From: Ponticoccus litoralis
GTDB lineage: Bacteria > Pseudomonadota > Alphaproteobacteria > Rhodobacterales > Rhodobacteraceae
Length of the DNA: 64,000 nt
NCBI RefSeq assembly: GCF_039769985.1
Contig: NZ_JBDNCH010000002.1
Span: forward strand, 3,348,001 to 3,412,000
Reading direction: 5' to 3'
The position numbers and the translations under genes are program-made. The notes beneath the pieces are model-generated. The model saw only the letters and a list, made by a program, of their open reading frames with translations, did no database searches and was not told the origin of the DNA. Of this stretch, positions 29,441 to 38,551 are shown one piece after another (the stretch's first letter is position 1; every line of letters starts with the position of its first letter).

Positions 29441-30692
29441 ATGGCTGAATACGTCCCGCTGGAAATGCCGGACAATCCCCGGCTGGCGCAGAACATCATC
29501 CATTTCGCCCGGGCGCTGAGGCGGGCCGGGCTGCCGGTCGGGCCGGGGCGGGTGATCGAGGCGGTGCGCGCGGTCGAGGCGGCGGGGTTCACCGACCGGA
29601 TGGATTTCTACTGGACGCTGCACGCCTGTTTCGTCAACCGGCCCGAGCATCGGGTGGTTTTCGCGCAGGTCTTTCGGCTGTACTGGCGCGATCCGCGGTT
29701 TCTCGAGCATATGATGAGCCTGATGCTGCCCGCCATCCGGGGCGTGCAGGAGGAAAAGCGCGCGGCGGCGGCAGAGAAGCGGGCGGCGCAGGCGCTGCTG
29801 GGCGACCAGATGCCCGATCTGCCGCAGCCCGAGGACAGCGAGGGCGGCACGCAGATCGAGATCGACGCCTCGATGACCATGTCCGCCGAGGAAAAGCTGC
29901 GCTCGCTCGACTTCGAGCAGATGTCGACAGAGGAGATCGCGCAGGCCAAGCGGATGCTGGCGCGGCTGACGCTGCCGGTGAAGCCGATCCTCTCGCGGCG
30001 TCGCATGGCGGCCTCTCTGGGCCAGCGGCTGGACCGGCAGAAGACCCTGCGCGCCGCCATGCGGCAGGGCGGCGAGATCCGCGCCCTTGCCCGAGCGAAG
30101 CAGCGTACCGCGCTGGCCCAATCTGGTGGTGCTCTGCGATATCTCGGGTTCCATGAGCCAGTACAGCCGCATGGTCCTGCATTTCCTGCATGCGGTCGCC
30201 AACGAAAAGGGCGCGGGCTGGGCCAAGGTCCATGCCTTCACCTTCGGTACCCGGCTGACCAATATCTCGCGCCACCTGGCCACCCGCGACGTGGATGCGG
30301 CGCTGAAGGCCGCCGGGGCCGAGGCGCAGGACTGGGAGGGCGGCACCCGCATCGGCCAGTGCCTGCACGCCTTCAACCGCGACTGGTCGCGCCGCGTCAC
30401 CGGGCAGGGCGCGGTTGTCCTGCTGATCACCGACGGGCTGGATCGGGACGATGCCAATGCGCTGGAGAAAGAGATGGAGCGGCTGCATCTTTCCGCCCGG
30501 CGGCTGATCTGGCTGAACCCGCTGCTGCGCTGGGATGGATTCGCGCCCAAGGCCACCGGCATCCGCGCCATGCTGCCCCATGTGGACAGCTTTCGCGCCG
30601 GGCATTCCATCGCCTCGCTGGAGGATCTGGCGCAGGCGATCTCCCGTCCGGACGACGCCGGGGAAAAGGCCCGGCTGACGGCCTTGTTGTGA
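29441..30692 (+). CDS. VWA domain protein, CoxE-like (frameshifted as written)
   Basis: About 416 residues. The N-terminal helical region MAEYVPLEMPDNPRLAQN is followed by a C-terminal von Willebrand A domain with an intact MIDAS motif DISGSMS, a TFGTRLTNI segment and VVLLITDGLDRDD. This matches CoxE-type partners of MoxR ATPases. The frame breaks at 30104-30110 (CGTACG reads CGTACCG); corrected, the junction is RAKQRTRWPNLVVLCDISGSM. No CO dehydrogenase genes (coxMSL) occur in the window, so the client is not visible here. Confidence 0.88.
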
Positions 30693-30891
30693 CGTGTCGG
30701 GCCTTCGGGTCCGGCCAAGGGCAACCCGCCACGGCGTGGCCTGGCGCGGCGCGCCGGGCCGTCGGCCAGAACCGGGGCGCCGCGCCGCGTGTTGGGCGTT
30801 TTCGCACGGGTCCGCGAAACGGCGCTGAACTTTTGTACGCCTCGTGGCGTTTGCCGCTCAAGCCCAGTTTACCGGGCAAATGGGAGACGAC

Positions 30892-32874
30892 ATGAAAACC
30901 AATATCGCAACCAAACTGTCGGCCAGCGTTCTGGCCCTGACGATCGGAACGGGCGCCGCCGCGCAGGAGAATGCCACTGGAGCAGTTCGTGCAGGCCTGC
31001 GAGCAAGGCGCCGAACTGCCCGGGACGCTGACCTGTGAACTGGTCGGTCAGGCGCAGAGCAACCCACAGTTGATGGGGCAGGTGATGTCTGCCGCGAACA
31101 GCCAGGCGCCTGTCGAAGCGCAGGAGGCCCCTGCCGGGGAGCCCGCGGAACCGGCGGAGGCTGCCGAGCCTGCGGCCCCGGCAGAACCGGCACGAGGCCG
31201 GTGAGCCGGTCGATACCGCCGAACCCGCTGATGCGGCACCGGAAGAGCCCGTCGATACGGCGGAGCCTGCCGAGGAGGCACCGGAAGAGCCTGTCGATAC
31301 GGCAGAGCCTGCCGCAGAAGCGCCCGAGGAGCCTGTCGATACGGCGGAGCCTGCCGAGGATGCGCCCGAGGAGCCGGTCGATACGGCAGAGCCTGCCGAG
31401 GAAGCACCTGAGGAGCCTGTCGAGACGGCAGAGCCTGCCGAGGAAGCACCCGAGGAGCCTGTCGATACGGCGGAGCCTGCGGAGGACGCGCCCGAGGAGC
31501 CTGTCGATACGGCAGAGCCTGCGGAGGACGCGCCCGAAGAGCCTGTCGTTACGGCGGAACCTGCGGAGGAAGCACCCGAGGAGCCTGTCGAGACGGCGGA
31601 GCCCACTGATGCGGCATCGGAAGAGCCGGTAGAGACGGCTGACCCTGCCGCAGACGCGTCCGAGGCAGAGGTGGATACCGCCGAACCCGCGCAGGATGGC
31701 CTTGCCGAAGAGCCGGTAGAGACCGCCGAGGAACCGGTGGCCGAACCCGACCCGCAGGCCCAGGCCGATGCGATTGCCGAGCAGGATGCGGCCCCTGCCG
31801 CCGCCGCGGCTGCGGATGGCGATGCCGAGGCCGAGCGGGTCGAGGAGACCGTCGAGGCCGACGAGGTGCGCCGGTCGGACGAGGACTTCGAGACCTCCGT
31901 GGACGCAGCTCCCGCCGCGCCTGCCGCCCGTGAGGACGACGATGACGATGACGAGATGGACGACGCAGAGCGCCTGCGCCGCACGCTGGGCACTGCCGCT
32001 GCCGTGGGCACTGGGGGCCGTCGTGCTGAACGAGATCCTCGAAAGCAATGACAACGTGGTCAGCAACTCGGGCGACCGCGTCGTGGTCGAGCGGGACGGA
32101 CGCTATCGCGTGTTGCGCAACGATGACGTGCTGCTGCGTCGTCCGGGAGCCAATGTCGAGACCTACCGCTACAATGACGGGTCCACCCGCGCCGTCGTCA
32201 CCTACGAGGACGGCAGCACTGTGGAAACCGTGCGCGCCGCCGACGGTCGCGTCCTGCGCCGTGTGCGCACGCTTCAGGACGGCAGCGAGGTTCTGCTTTT
32301 CGACGATACGCAAGAGGTGCAACAGGTCGTGGTGAACGATCTGCCGCAGGTGGATCGCGACAACCGCGTCACCTATCGTCAAAGCGACAGCGACGCGCTG
32401 GCCCGGGCGCTGGCCGCACAGGAGACGCAGCCGGTCGACCGGACCTTCTCGCTCAACCAGGTGCGCAACATCGATCAGGTGCGCTACCTCGTGCCCGAGA
32501 TCTCGGTGGACTCGGTGAACTTCCAGACCGGTTCCGCGGCGATCCGCCCGGAAGAGGCGGAAGAGCTGTCGGCTCTGGGGAATGCCCTGCGGGACGCGAT
32601 CCGGAAGAACCCCTCCGAGGTCTTCCTGATCGAGGGTCACACCGATGCGGTCGGCGGCTATGCCTACAACCTCGCCCTGTCCGACCGGCGCGCGGAATCG
32701 GTGGCGCTGGCGCTGACCGAGTACTTCCAGGTGCCGCCGGAAAACATGGTGCTTCAGGGTTATGGCGAAGGCGACCTGCTGGTGAACACGCAGGCGGCCG
32801 AGCAGGCCAACCGCCGCGTCGCGGTGCGCCGCATCACGACGCTGCTGCAAAGCAATTCCGCAAGCCGCGACTAA
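30892..32874 (+). CDS. OmpA-family protein with acidic repeat array (three frameshifts as written)
   Basis: About 659 residues. A Sec signal (MKTNIATKLSASVLAL, cut near GAAAQE) precedes a short globular part. Then come eleven tandem 14-residue acidic repeats of the type EEPVDTAEPAEDAP, an acidic low-complexity stretch, a beta-rich region with RVVVERDGRYRVLRNDD, and a C-terminal OmpA domain (NFQTGSAAI ... EGHTDAVGGYAYNLALSDRR) that binds peptidoglycan. Three extra bases: 30976 (GCCCTGG reads GCCACTGG), 31195 (before GAGG) and 32010 (GGCCTGG reads GGCACTGG). The repeats probably form an extended periplasmic or surface linker. Confidence 0.88.
31203..31664 (+). repeat. 42-bp tandem coding repeat, eleven units
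   Basis: Eleven near-identical 42-base units (for example GAGGAGCCTGTCGATACGGC) inside the OmpA-family gene, each encoding 14 residues. Variation is mostly synonymous or in the last four residues. The unit is in frame and could change copy number by slipped pairing without breaking the gene. This is a coding array, not a CRISPR. Confidence 0.9.
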
Positions 32875-32932
32875 GGCCCTGCGAAGGGTCGGTCCCCCGG
32901 TGGGGCCGGACCCTCGGGGTCTGAAAATGCAG

Positions 32933-32960
32933 ACGGGCGCCAAGGTGGCGCCCGTTTCTT
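32933..32960 (+). terminator. Rho-independent terminator after OmpA-family gene
   Basis: A nine-base stem ACGGGCGCC/GGCGCCCGT with loop AAGGT, followed by TTTCTTG, about 60 bases past the stop. The converging prfC gene ends about 110 bases further on. Confidence 0.75.
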
Positions 32961-33074
32961 GTTCAGGCCGGGGCGAAGGCAGGTCCCCGCGCGGCCCGTT
33001 CAGCCGGTTGCAGGCGGGGCCTGGCGGTTCCGACACCCGGACCGGTGCCGCTCAGGCGGGCCGGACAGCCGGCG

Positions 33075-34673
33075 TCAGACCATCATTTCCTTCGTTGCGG
33101 AAAGCGTCACGTCCGGGTAGTCGCGTTCGATCCGGTCGATGTCCCATTGCAGGCGCGTCAGGTAGACCACGTCTCCGTCGTGGTCGTAGCTGATGTGCTG
33201 CTTGTTGGCCTGGGTGAACTTCTCGACCGCGTCCCTTGGGCCGTGCACCCAGCGGGCCGAGGTGAACTGCGAGGCGTCGAAACGCACCGGAAGACCGTAT
33301 TCCAACTCTATCCGGCTGCCCAGAACCTCGAATTGCAGCGCCCCCACGACGCCGACGATATAGCCCGAACCGATCATTGGCTTGAAGACCTTGGCGGCGC
33401 CTTCCTCGGCGAATTGCATCAGCGCCTTTTCAAGGTGCTTGGCCTTCATCGGATCGCCCGCGCGGACCGATTGCAGCAGTTCCGGCGCGAAGGAGGGGAT
33501 GCCCGACACCTTCAGCATCTCGCCTTCGGTCAGCGTGTCGCCGATGCGCAGCTGGCCGTGGTTGGGGATGCCGATGATGTCACCGGCCCAGGCCTCTTCC
33601 GCCAGCTCGCGGTCGGCGGCGAGGAAGAGCACCGGGTTCGAGATCGCCATGGGCTTCTTGGTGCGCACATGGGTCAGCTTCATGCCGCGTTCGAAATGCC
33701 CCGAGGCGAGGCGGACAAAGGCCACGCGGTCGCGGTGCTTGGGGTCCATATTGGCCTGCACCTTGAAGACGAAGCCCGCGACCTTCTTTTCCTCGGGCGC
33801 GATCTCGCGCGGCGAGGCTTTCTGAACCTGCGGCTCGGGGCCATAGGTGCCGATGCCGTTCATCAGTTCCTGCACGCCGAAGGAATTGACGGCAGAGCCG
33901 AACCAGATCGGGGTCATGTGCCCTTCGAGGACCGATTGCGGATCGAGCGCGGGCATCAGCTCGCGCGCCATCTCGACCTCTTCGCGCAGCTTCTCGAGCA
34001 AGGCGGGCGGGATGTGATCGGCCATGCGCGGATCGTCCAGCCCTTCGAGGCTGATCGATTCCGCCACCTTGTTGCGGTCGGCGCGATCCATCAGTTCGAG
34101 GCGGTCGTTGAGGATGTCGTAGCAGCCGAGGAAATCCCGGCCCATGCCGATCGGCCAGGAGGCGGGCGTCACGTCGATGGCGAGGTTTTCCTGGATCTCG
34201 TCGATGATCTCGAAGGTGTCGCGGGCCTCGCGGTCCATCTTGTTGCAGAAAGTCAGGATCGGCAGGTCGCGCAACCGGCAGACCTCGAAGAGCTTCTGGG
34301 TCTGGCTTTCCACACCCTTGGCGCCGTCGATCACCATGACCGCCGCATCCACCGCCGTCAGCGTGCGATAGGTATCCTCGGAGAAATCCGAGTGGCCGGG
34401 CGTGTCGACGAGGTTGAACCGGTAGGTCTTGAAATCGAAGGACATGGCCGAGGCGCTGACCGAGATGCCGCGGTCCTTTTCCATCTGCATGAAGTCCGAG
34501 CGCGTGCGCCGCGCCTCGCCCTTGGCACGCACCTGTCCGGCCATCTGGATGGCGCCGCCATAGAGAAGGAACTTTTCCGTCAGCGTCGTCTTGCCCGCAT
34601 CCGGGTGCGAGATGATCGCGAAGGTCCGGCGCCGGGCTATCTCGGCGGGCAGGGCGGGGCGGTTGGTGTCCAT
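33075..34673 (-). CDS. prfC: Peptide chain release factor 3
   Basis: A 532-residue translational GTPase that recycles RF1/RF2 after termination. The G1 loop AIISHPDAGKTTLTEKF, the G2 region with MEKDRGISVSAS, the G3 DTPGHSDFSED and the G4 CNKMDREARD are all in place, followed by the usual domains II and III (GALQFEVLGSRIELEY). Length is normal for RF3. Intact, with start ATG at 34673. RF3 is not universal, so its presence is a lineage trait. Confidence 0.97.
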   Translation of the reverse strand: MDTNRPALPAEIARRRTFAIISHPDAGKTTLTEKFLLYGGAIQMAGQVRAKGEARRTRSDFMQMEKDRGISVSASAMSFDFKTYRFNLVDTPGHSDFSEDTYRTLTAVDAAVMVIDGAKGVESQTQKLFEVCRLRDLPILTFCNKMDREARDTFEIIDEIQENLAIDVTPASWPIGMGRDFLGCYDILNDRLELMDRADRNKVAESISLEGLDDPRMADHIPPALLEKLREEVEMARELMPALDPQSVLEGHMTPIWFGSAVNSFGVQELMNGIGTYGPEPQVQKASPREIAPEEKKVAGFVFKVQANMDPKHRDRVAFVRLASGHFERGMKLTHVRTKKPMAISNPVLFLAADRELAEEAWAGDIIGIPNHGQLRIGDTLTEGEMLKVSGIPSFAPELLQSVRAGDPMKAKHLEKALMQFAEEGAAKVFKPMIGSGYIVGVVGALQFEVLGSRIELEYGLPVRFDASQFTSARWVHGPRDAVEKFTQANKQHISYDHDGDVVYLTRLQWDIDRIERDYPDVTLSATKEMMV

Positions 34674-35040
34674 GGCGGCTCCTCAGGCTTGCGCGACCGG
34701 GGCGCTTTTCCAGCGCGTGGGTTACAGCGATTTCGGGGGAGGCACAATCCGTGCGCAGAGAATGCACTTCTGCTGCGAAGGCGGTCTGCGCGGCAGGCGG
34801 TGCTTTAAGGTATTTGGGCCAAGAAGAAGCCTGAAGGTTCTTCCTGCGGAGAGCGACAGCAGAAGGCGGTCGCGTGGCTGGAGGATCGGGCAGGGACCGG
34901 GGCGGCGCGGCAGATGGCCCGGGACGGTCGGGTCGGCGGCCTGTCAAGACCGCTGCACCGCCGGACCCTTGGGCGACCGGCGCTTGACGGCGGGCTGGCG
35001 GGGGAATGGCGGCCCGGGGGCTTGTCCGGGCCGGGTGCCG
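34674..35040. other. Intergenic region with truncated repeat (copy 6)
   Basis: No supported gene. Bases 34807-34829 match the tail of the dispersed element (AAGGTATTTGGGCCAAGAAG and on), without its hairpin. The rest is GC-rich and featureless to my reading. prfC promoter signals should lie between 34674 and about 34800 but I cannot place them. Confidence 0.6.
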
Positions 35041-36111
35041 TCAGACCGCGGTTTCGCGGGCGGTGATCTCGTAGGTGAAGCCCTCGGGGTCCAGTTCGTC
35101 GCGGCGTTTGCCGCCCACCTCGGCCTGCGGGTACATCAGGAAGGGCAGCAGCGGGCCGTCGGAGCCGGGCAGGGCCACGTCATGGGCGGTGCCGAAGGGG
35201 ATCCAGTTGCCCTCGGCGGCGCCAAAGAGCGCGGCGCGCACGTCCTGCACGCGGGGGTCGTCCAGCGTCAGGCCGCCGTCCTCTTGCAGGACCACCTTGC
35301 GCACATCCGCCGGGTCGGCGGGAATCCAGCCCTCGCCCTCGACGAAGACCTCGGCCCGGCAATGCTGGGCACCGGTGACATTGGTCGAGCCGGCGCCGAG
35401 GCTGGAATAGCCGAAGGCCGAGGGCGCCACGCGCAACCCGTAGAGGTCGCGGGCGGGCAGGCCGGCGGCGCGGGCGAGGCCCACGAAGAGCGCGTTGAGG
35501 TCGGCGCATTTGCCGCTCAGGTCGCCCATGTGCAGCATCGAGGCGATGTCGCCCAGCCCGCAGCCGCGGGTCTGGGGGTTGCGCTCGGTCTGTTCGACCA
35601 CCCAGTTGTAGAGGATCCGCGCACGGTCGAGATCGGTCATGGCGCCCTCGATGGCGGCCAGGGCCGTTTCGCGCACGATGCCGTCGGTCGGCAGCAGTTC
35701 CGTCGGCGCGGTGAAGCGGGCGCGGTCCTCGGCGCTGAGCGGGGAGCGTCCCTGACCGGGGAAGCGGTCGCGGGTGGTGACGGTCGAGGTCACGGTGAGC
35801 TGGGCCGGGGTGTCGGCGGCTTCCCAGGTGGCGTGGAACAGCGCAAAACCTTCCTCGGGCCGGTCGACGCGGGTGAGCGTGGCCCCCGGCGCGGTGGCCG
35901 TGCTTTCGCCGGGCAGCGACCAGAGCGGATCGGTATGGGCGGGCAGCGGCACCCAGGCCTGCGCGGGGGCACCGTTGCGGGGCAGGGTCACGCGCGTCGT
36001 GACCTCGAACCGGCGCCAGGCCGCGCTGTCGGGCGCGTAGGCGGCGCGCAGGACGGTCGGGGCGGCGATCAGGGCGGCGGCCCCGGTCAGGAGGGTGCGG
36101 CGGGTGAGCAT
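35041..36111 (-). CDS. Tat-exported transglutaminase-like protein
   Basis: A 356-residue protein with a twin-arginine signal (MLTRRTLLTGAAALIAAPTV), so it is probably periplasmic. The transglutaminase core (Pfam Transglut_core) has the catalytic Cys in MGDLSGKCADLNALFV, the His in GAQHCRAEVFV and the Asp in GWIPADPADV, in the right order and spacing. Such bacterial papain-like domains act as peptidases or isopeptidases, or have unknown substrates. It is alone on the minus strand with a divergent small gene upstream. Confidence 0.85.
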   Translation of the reverse strand: MLTRRTLLTGAAALIAAPTVLRAAYAPDSAAWRRFEVTTRVTLPRNGAPAQAWVPLPAHTDPLWSLPGESTATAPGATLTRVDRPEEGFALFHATWEAADTPAQLTVTSTVTTRDRFPGQGRSPLSAEDRARFTAPTELLPTDGIVRETALAAIEGAMTDLDRARILYNWVVEQTERNPQTRGCGLGDIASMLHMGDLSGKCADLNALFVGLARAAGLPARDLYGLRVAPSAFGYSSLGAGSTNVTGAQHCRAEVFVEGEGWIPADPADVRKVVLQEDGGLTLDDPRVQDVRAALFGAAEGNWIPFGTAHDVALPGSDGPLLPFLMYPQAEVGGKRRDELDPEGFTYEITARETAV

Positions 36112-36240
36112 GGCTGGGGTCCGGTCGATGCGTGGATGTCAGAGGGGTGTGGTAGGCCATGGCACCCCGTGGCGCAAGGCTGCGCTTTCCGGGAACCCGG
36201 GGCCGGCGGTCCCGGTTTTCCCGGCAAAGGAGAGGCTGTC

Positions 36241-36510
36241 ATGGCGAAAGCACGGGACCACGGCCCCAGTATCAAGCGTGACAAACGATACGGCGAACTG
36301 CGCGACAAGGGTATGTCGAAGGAGAAGGCGGCCCGGATCGCCAATGCCAAGGCAAACGCCAACATGCACCCCTTCCGGAAGGGCGGGAAGGCATCGCCCT
36401 ACGAGGAGTGGACCAAGGATGACCTCTACACGCGCGCGCGGGAGATCGGCATCGAGGGACGCTCTGCCATGACCAAGGCGGCATTGATCGAAGCCCTGCG
36501 GGACCATTGA
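36241..36510 (+). CDS. Small Rho-N/SAP-like domain protein
   Basis: An 89-residue basic protein. The N-terminal half, HGPSIKRDKRYGELRDKGMS with KEKAARIANA, is rich in Lys and Arg. The C-terminal 35 residues (YEEWTKDDLYTRAREIGIEG, then MTKAALIEALRDH) fit the helix-turn-helix fold shared by Rho N-terminal and SAP nucleic-acid-binding domains. It is therefore a likely small nucleic-acid-binding protein. A GCAAAGGAGA-type ribosome site lies close before the ATG at 36241. Confidence 0.75.
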   Translation: MAKARDHGPSIKRDKRYGELRDKGMSKEKAARIANAKANANMHPFRKGGKASPYEEWTKDDLYTRAREIGIEGRSAMTKAALIEALRDH

Positions 36511-36588
36511 GGGCACCTCGGACGGCATGGCGGTCAAGGACACGGCGCTGATCGCCGGACTGGGGCCCGGCAGGCCGTTGTGCTCCTG

Positions 36589-37599
36589 TCAGCCGCCCGA
36601 GGATTTCTTCAGCAGTGCGGCGGCATCCGGGCGGGCGAGCAGGGCTTCCTGCACTTCCAGGCTGTGATGGTCCGAGCGGCGGTGCCCGGACAGGAGATCG
36701 GCCAGGCGGTGCTCGACCTCTTCGGGCAGGGCGGCGCGGGTCCGGGTGTCCATCAGCAGCGATTCCGCGGCGATGCCCTCGGCGTAGATGATCTGATGCG
36801 CGTCGAAGAGCATCTGGAAGTAATCGACGAAACCGCCCGAGACCCGCGTGACGCTGTCGCCGTTCACCAGGTGGCGGGCGCGCACCATGACCTCTGCGCG
36901 ACCGGCGCCAAGGTGGTCGCGGCGCTGGTAGATGAACAGGCGGTGATCGGGGCTGACCACGAGATCGCCGGTGTTGTTCAGCGTGCCCGACCGGATGCGG
37001 ACCGGCGCGAAGGCCCCGAGGGCGCGGGCGGTGTGATGGCCGATCCAGCGGATCGGCTGCGGGCCGTCGTCGCGGGTCAGGACAGGGTCGCCGATGCGCA
37101 GACTTTCAACCGGCCGCTGGGCGCCGGTGGCCATGGTGATCATCGTCCCGGCGGTGAAGGACACGCAGGCCACCTGCGCGAACCGTTGCAGCGCCGTATC
37201 GGTGCTGAGGCCGACCAGCACGTAGTCGCGCTTGTGCGACAGCGGCACCAGCGGCATGACATAGACCTGCGCGACATCGCCCGCGTCGGTCACTTCGACG
37301 AGGACAAGGCCTTCGGTCGTGCTGCCGTCGCCGGACATGAAGGTCAGGCAGCTGTCGAGGTGGAGCGTGGCGCCGGGGCGGCCCTCTTCGCTGTCCGCGG
37401 CGACCCGGAAGGCAGAGCCGGGGGCGGGGGTCACCCGCAGCGGACGTTCCGCAGCGAGGGCGGTCAGGCGATAGACGTCGTCGGGGACGACTTCCCCGGC
37501 AATGCCAAGGGCATCGCCGAGATTCGCGCCATCGACCACGCGGAACCCCTCGGCGCGGTAGACATGCAGTGTCTGGCTGGTGCGGCGGCTCTCGCTCAT
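36589..37599 (-). CDS. Hint (Hedgehog/intein) domain protein
   Basis: A 336-residue protein. The central part is a Hint domain: CVSFTAGTMITMATGAQRPV, ESLRIGDPVLTRDDG and the VSPDHRLFI block, which is how this family appears in Rhodobacteraceae. The Cys and His of the splicing-like core are visible. No downstream ligated domain is obvious, since the rest (RARHLVNGDSVTRVSGGFVD) continues the Hint fold. These proteins are often associated with secreted calcium-binding or adhesin-type proteins, but their role is unknown. No signal peptide is visible. An in-frame ATG at 37665 also exists. Confidence 0.8.
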   Translation of the reverse strand: MSESRRTSQTLHVYRAEGFRVVDGANLGDALGIAGEVVPDDVYRLTALAAERPLRVTPAPGSAFRVAADSEEGRPGATLHLDSCLTFMSGDGSTTEGLVLVEVTDAGDVAQVYVMPLVPLSHKRDYVLVGLSTDTALQRFAQVACVSFTAGTMITMATGAQRPVESLRIGDPVLTRDDGPQPIRWIGHHTARALGAFAPVRIRSGTLNNTGDLVVSPDHRLFIYQRRDHLGAGRAEVMVRARHLVNGDSVTRVSGGFVDYFQMLFDAHQIIYAEGIAAESLLMDTRTRAALPEEVEHRLADLLSGHRRSDHHSLEVQEALLARPDAAALLKKSSGG

Positions 37600-37724
37600 G
37601 ACAATTCCCGGCAGCGTGTGCCTGTAAGGTAGCCCCCATTGTATGCGAAGGGAATGTGTCATCATATGGCCCCCGACCCGGCGTTTTGCCGGCTTTCGGA
37701 CAATGGCACGACAGGAGGATGAGC

Positions 37725-38504
37725 ATGGACCTTGGAATTCGCGGGAAACGGGCGCTGGTGAGCGCGTCGAGCAAGGGTCTTGGCCGGGGCTGCGCCGAGG
37801 CGCTGGCCGAGGCGGGCTGCGATCTGGTGATGAACGCGCGCGGCGCCGAGGCGCTGGAAGAGACGGCGCAGGCGATCCGCGCCCGCTTTCAGGTCTCGGT
37901 GACGACGGTGGCGGCGGACATCGTGTCCGAGCAGGGCCGCGCCGAGGTCCTGGAGGCGGCGGGCGCTATCGACATCCTGGTGACCAATGCGGGCGGACCG
38001 CCGCCGGGGCTGTGGTCGGACTGGGAACGCGAGGATTTCATCAAGGCGCTGGATGCCAACATGCTGACGCCCATCGCGCTGATGAAGGCGCTGATGCCGG
38101 GCATGATCGAGCGGGGCTGGGGCCGGGTGGTCAATATCACCTCGCAATCGGTGAAGGCGCCGATCCCGGTGCTGGGGCTGTCGAACTCGGCGCGGGCGGG
38201 GCTGACCGGCTATGTGGCGGGCACGGCGCGGCAGGTGGCCCAGCACGGGGTGATCGTGAACAACCTGCTGCCGGGCATCCATGCCACCGACCGGGCGCAG
38301 TCGCTGGACGGCGGCGTGTCGCAGCAGGAGGGCATCTCGATGGAGGAGGCCCGGGCCCGGCGCGAGGCGACGATCCCGGCACGGCGCTACGGCACGCGCG
38401 AGGAGTTCGGGCAGACCTGCGCCTTCCTGTGTTCGCAGCATGCGGGCTTCATCGTGGGCCAGAACCTGCTGGCCGACGGCGGGGCGACCAACATGACCTT
38501 GTGA
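37725..38504 (+). CDS. Divergent SDR oxidoreductase (atypical active site)
   Basis: A 259-residue SDR-fold protein with a Rossmann start, ALVSASSKGLGRGCAEAL, and an NAG motif TNAGGPPPG. In the place of YxxxK the sequence is VLGLSNSARAGLTGYV, lacking Tyr and Lys. This fits a known divergent SDR subgroup with an LSNxxRAG motif, whose substrates are unclear. The GSxGx-type serine region is INITSQSVKAPI-like (VVNITSQSVKAPIP). The start is supported by ACAGGAGGATGAGC before the ATG. Twin hairpins follow the stop. Confidence 0.85.
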   Translation: MDLGIRGKRALVSASSKGLGRGCAEALAEAGCDLVMNARGAEALEETAQAIRARFQVSVTTVAADIVSEQGRAEVLEAAGAIDILVTNAGGPPPGLWSDWEREDFIKALDANMLTPIALMKALMPGMIERGWGRVVNITSQSVKAPIPVLGLSNSARAGLTGYVAGTARQVAQHGVIVNNLLPGIHATDRAQSLDGGVSQQEGISMEEARARREATIPARRYGTREEFGQTCAFLCSQHAGFIVGQNLLADGGATNMTL

Positions 38505-38509
38505 GGGAG

Positions 38510-38551
38510 AAATTCCATGGATGGAATTTTCAAAGTCCTTCCAAGGACTTT
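38510..38551. repeat. Twin hairpins after SDR stop
   Basis: AAATTCCAT/ATGGAATTT with GG loop (38510-38529) and AAAGTCCTT/AAGGACTTT with CC loop (38532-38551). They begin six bases after the SDR stop and overlap the earliest possible start of the next gene. Confidence 0.8.

Noticed and set aside
31203..31664. CRISPR-like regular array
   Set aside because: The repeats are contiguous, have no spacers, and are in-frame coding units of the OmpA-family gene.
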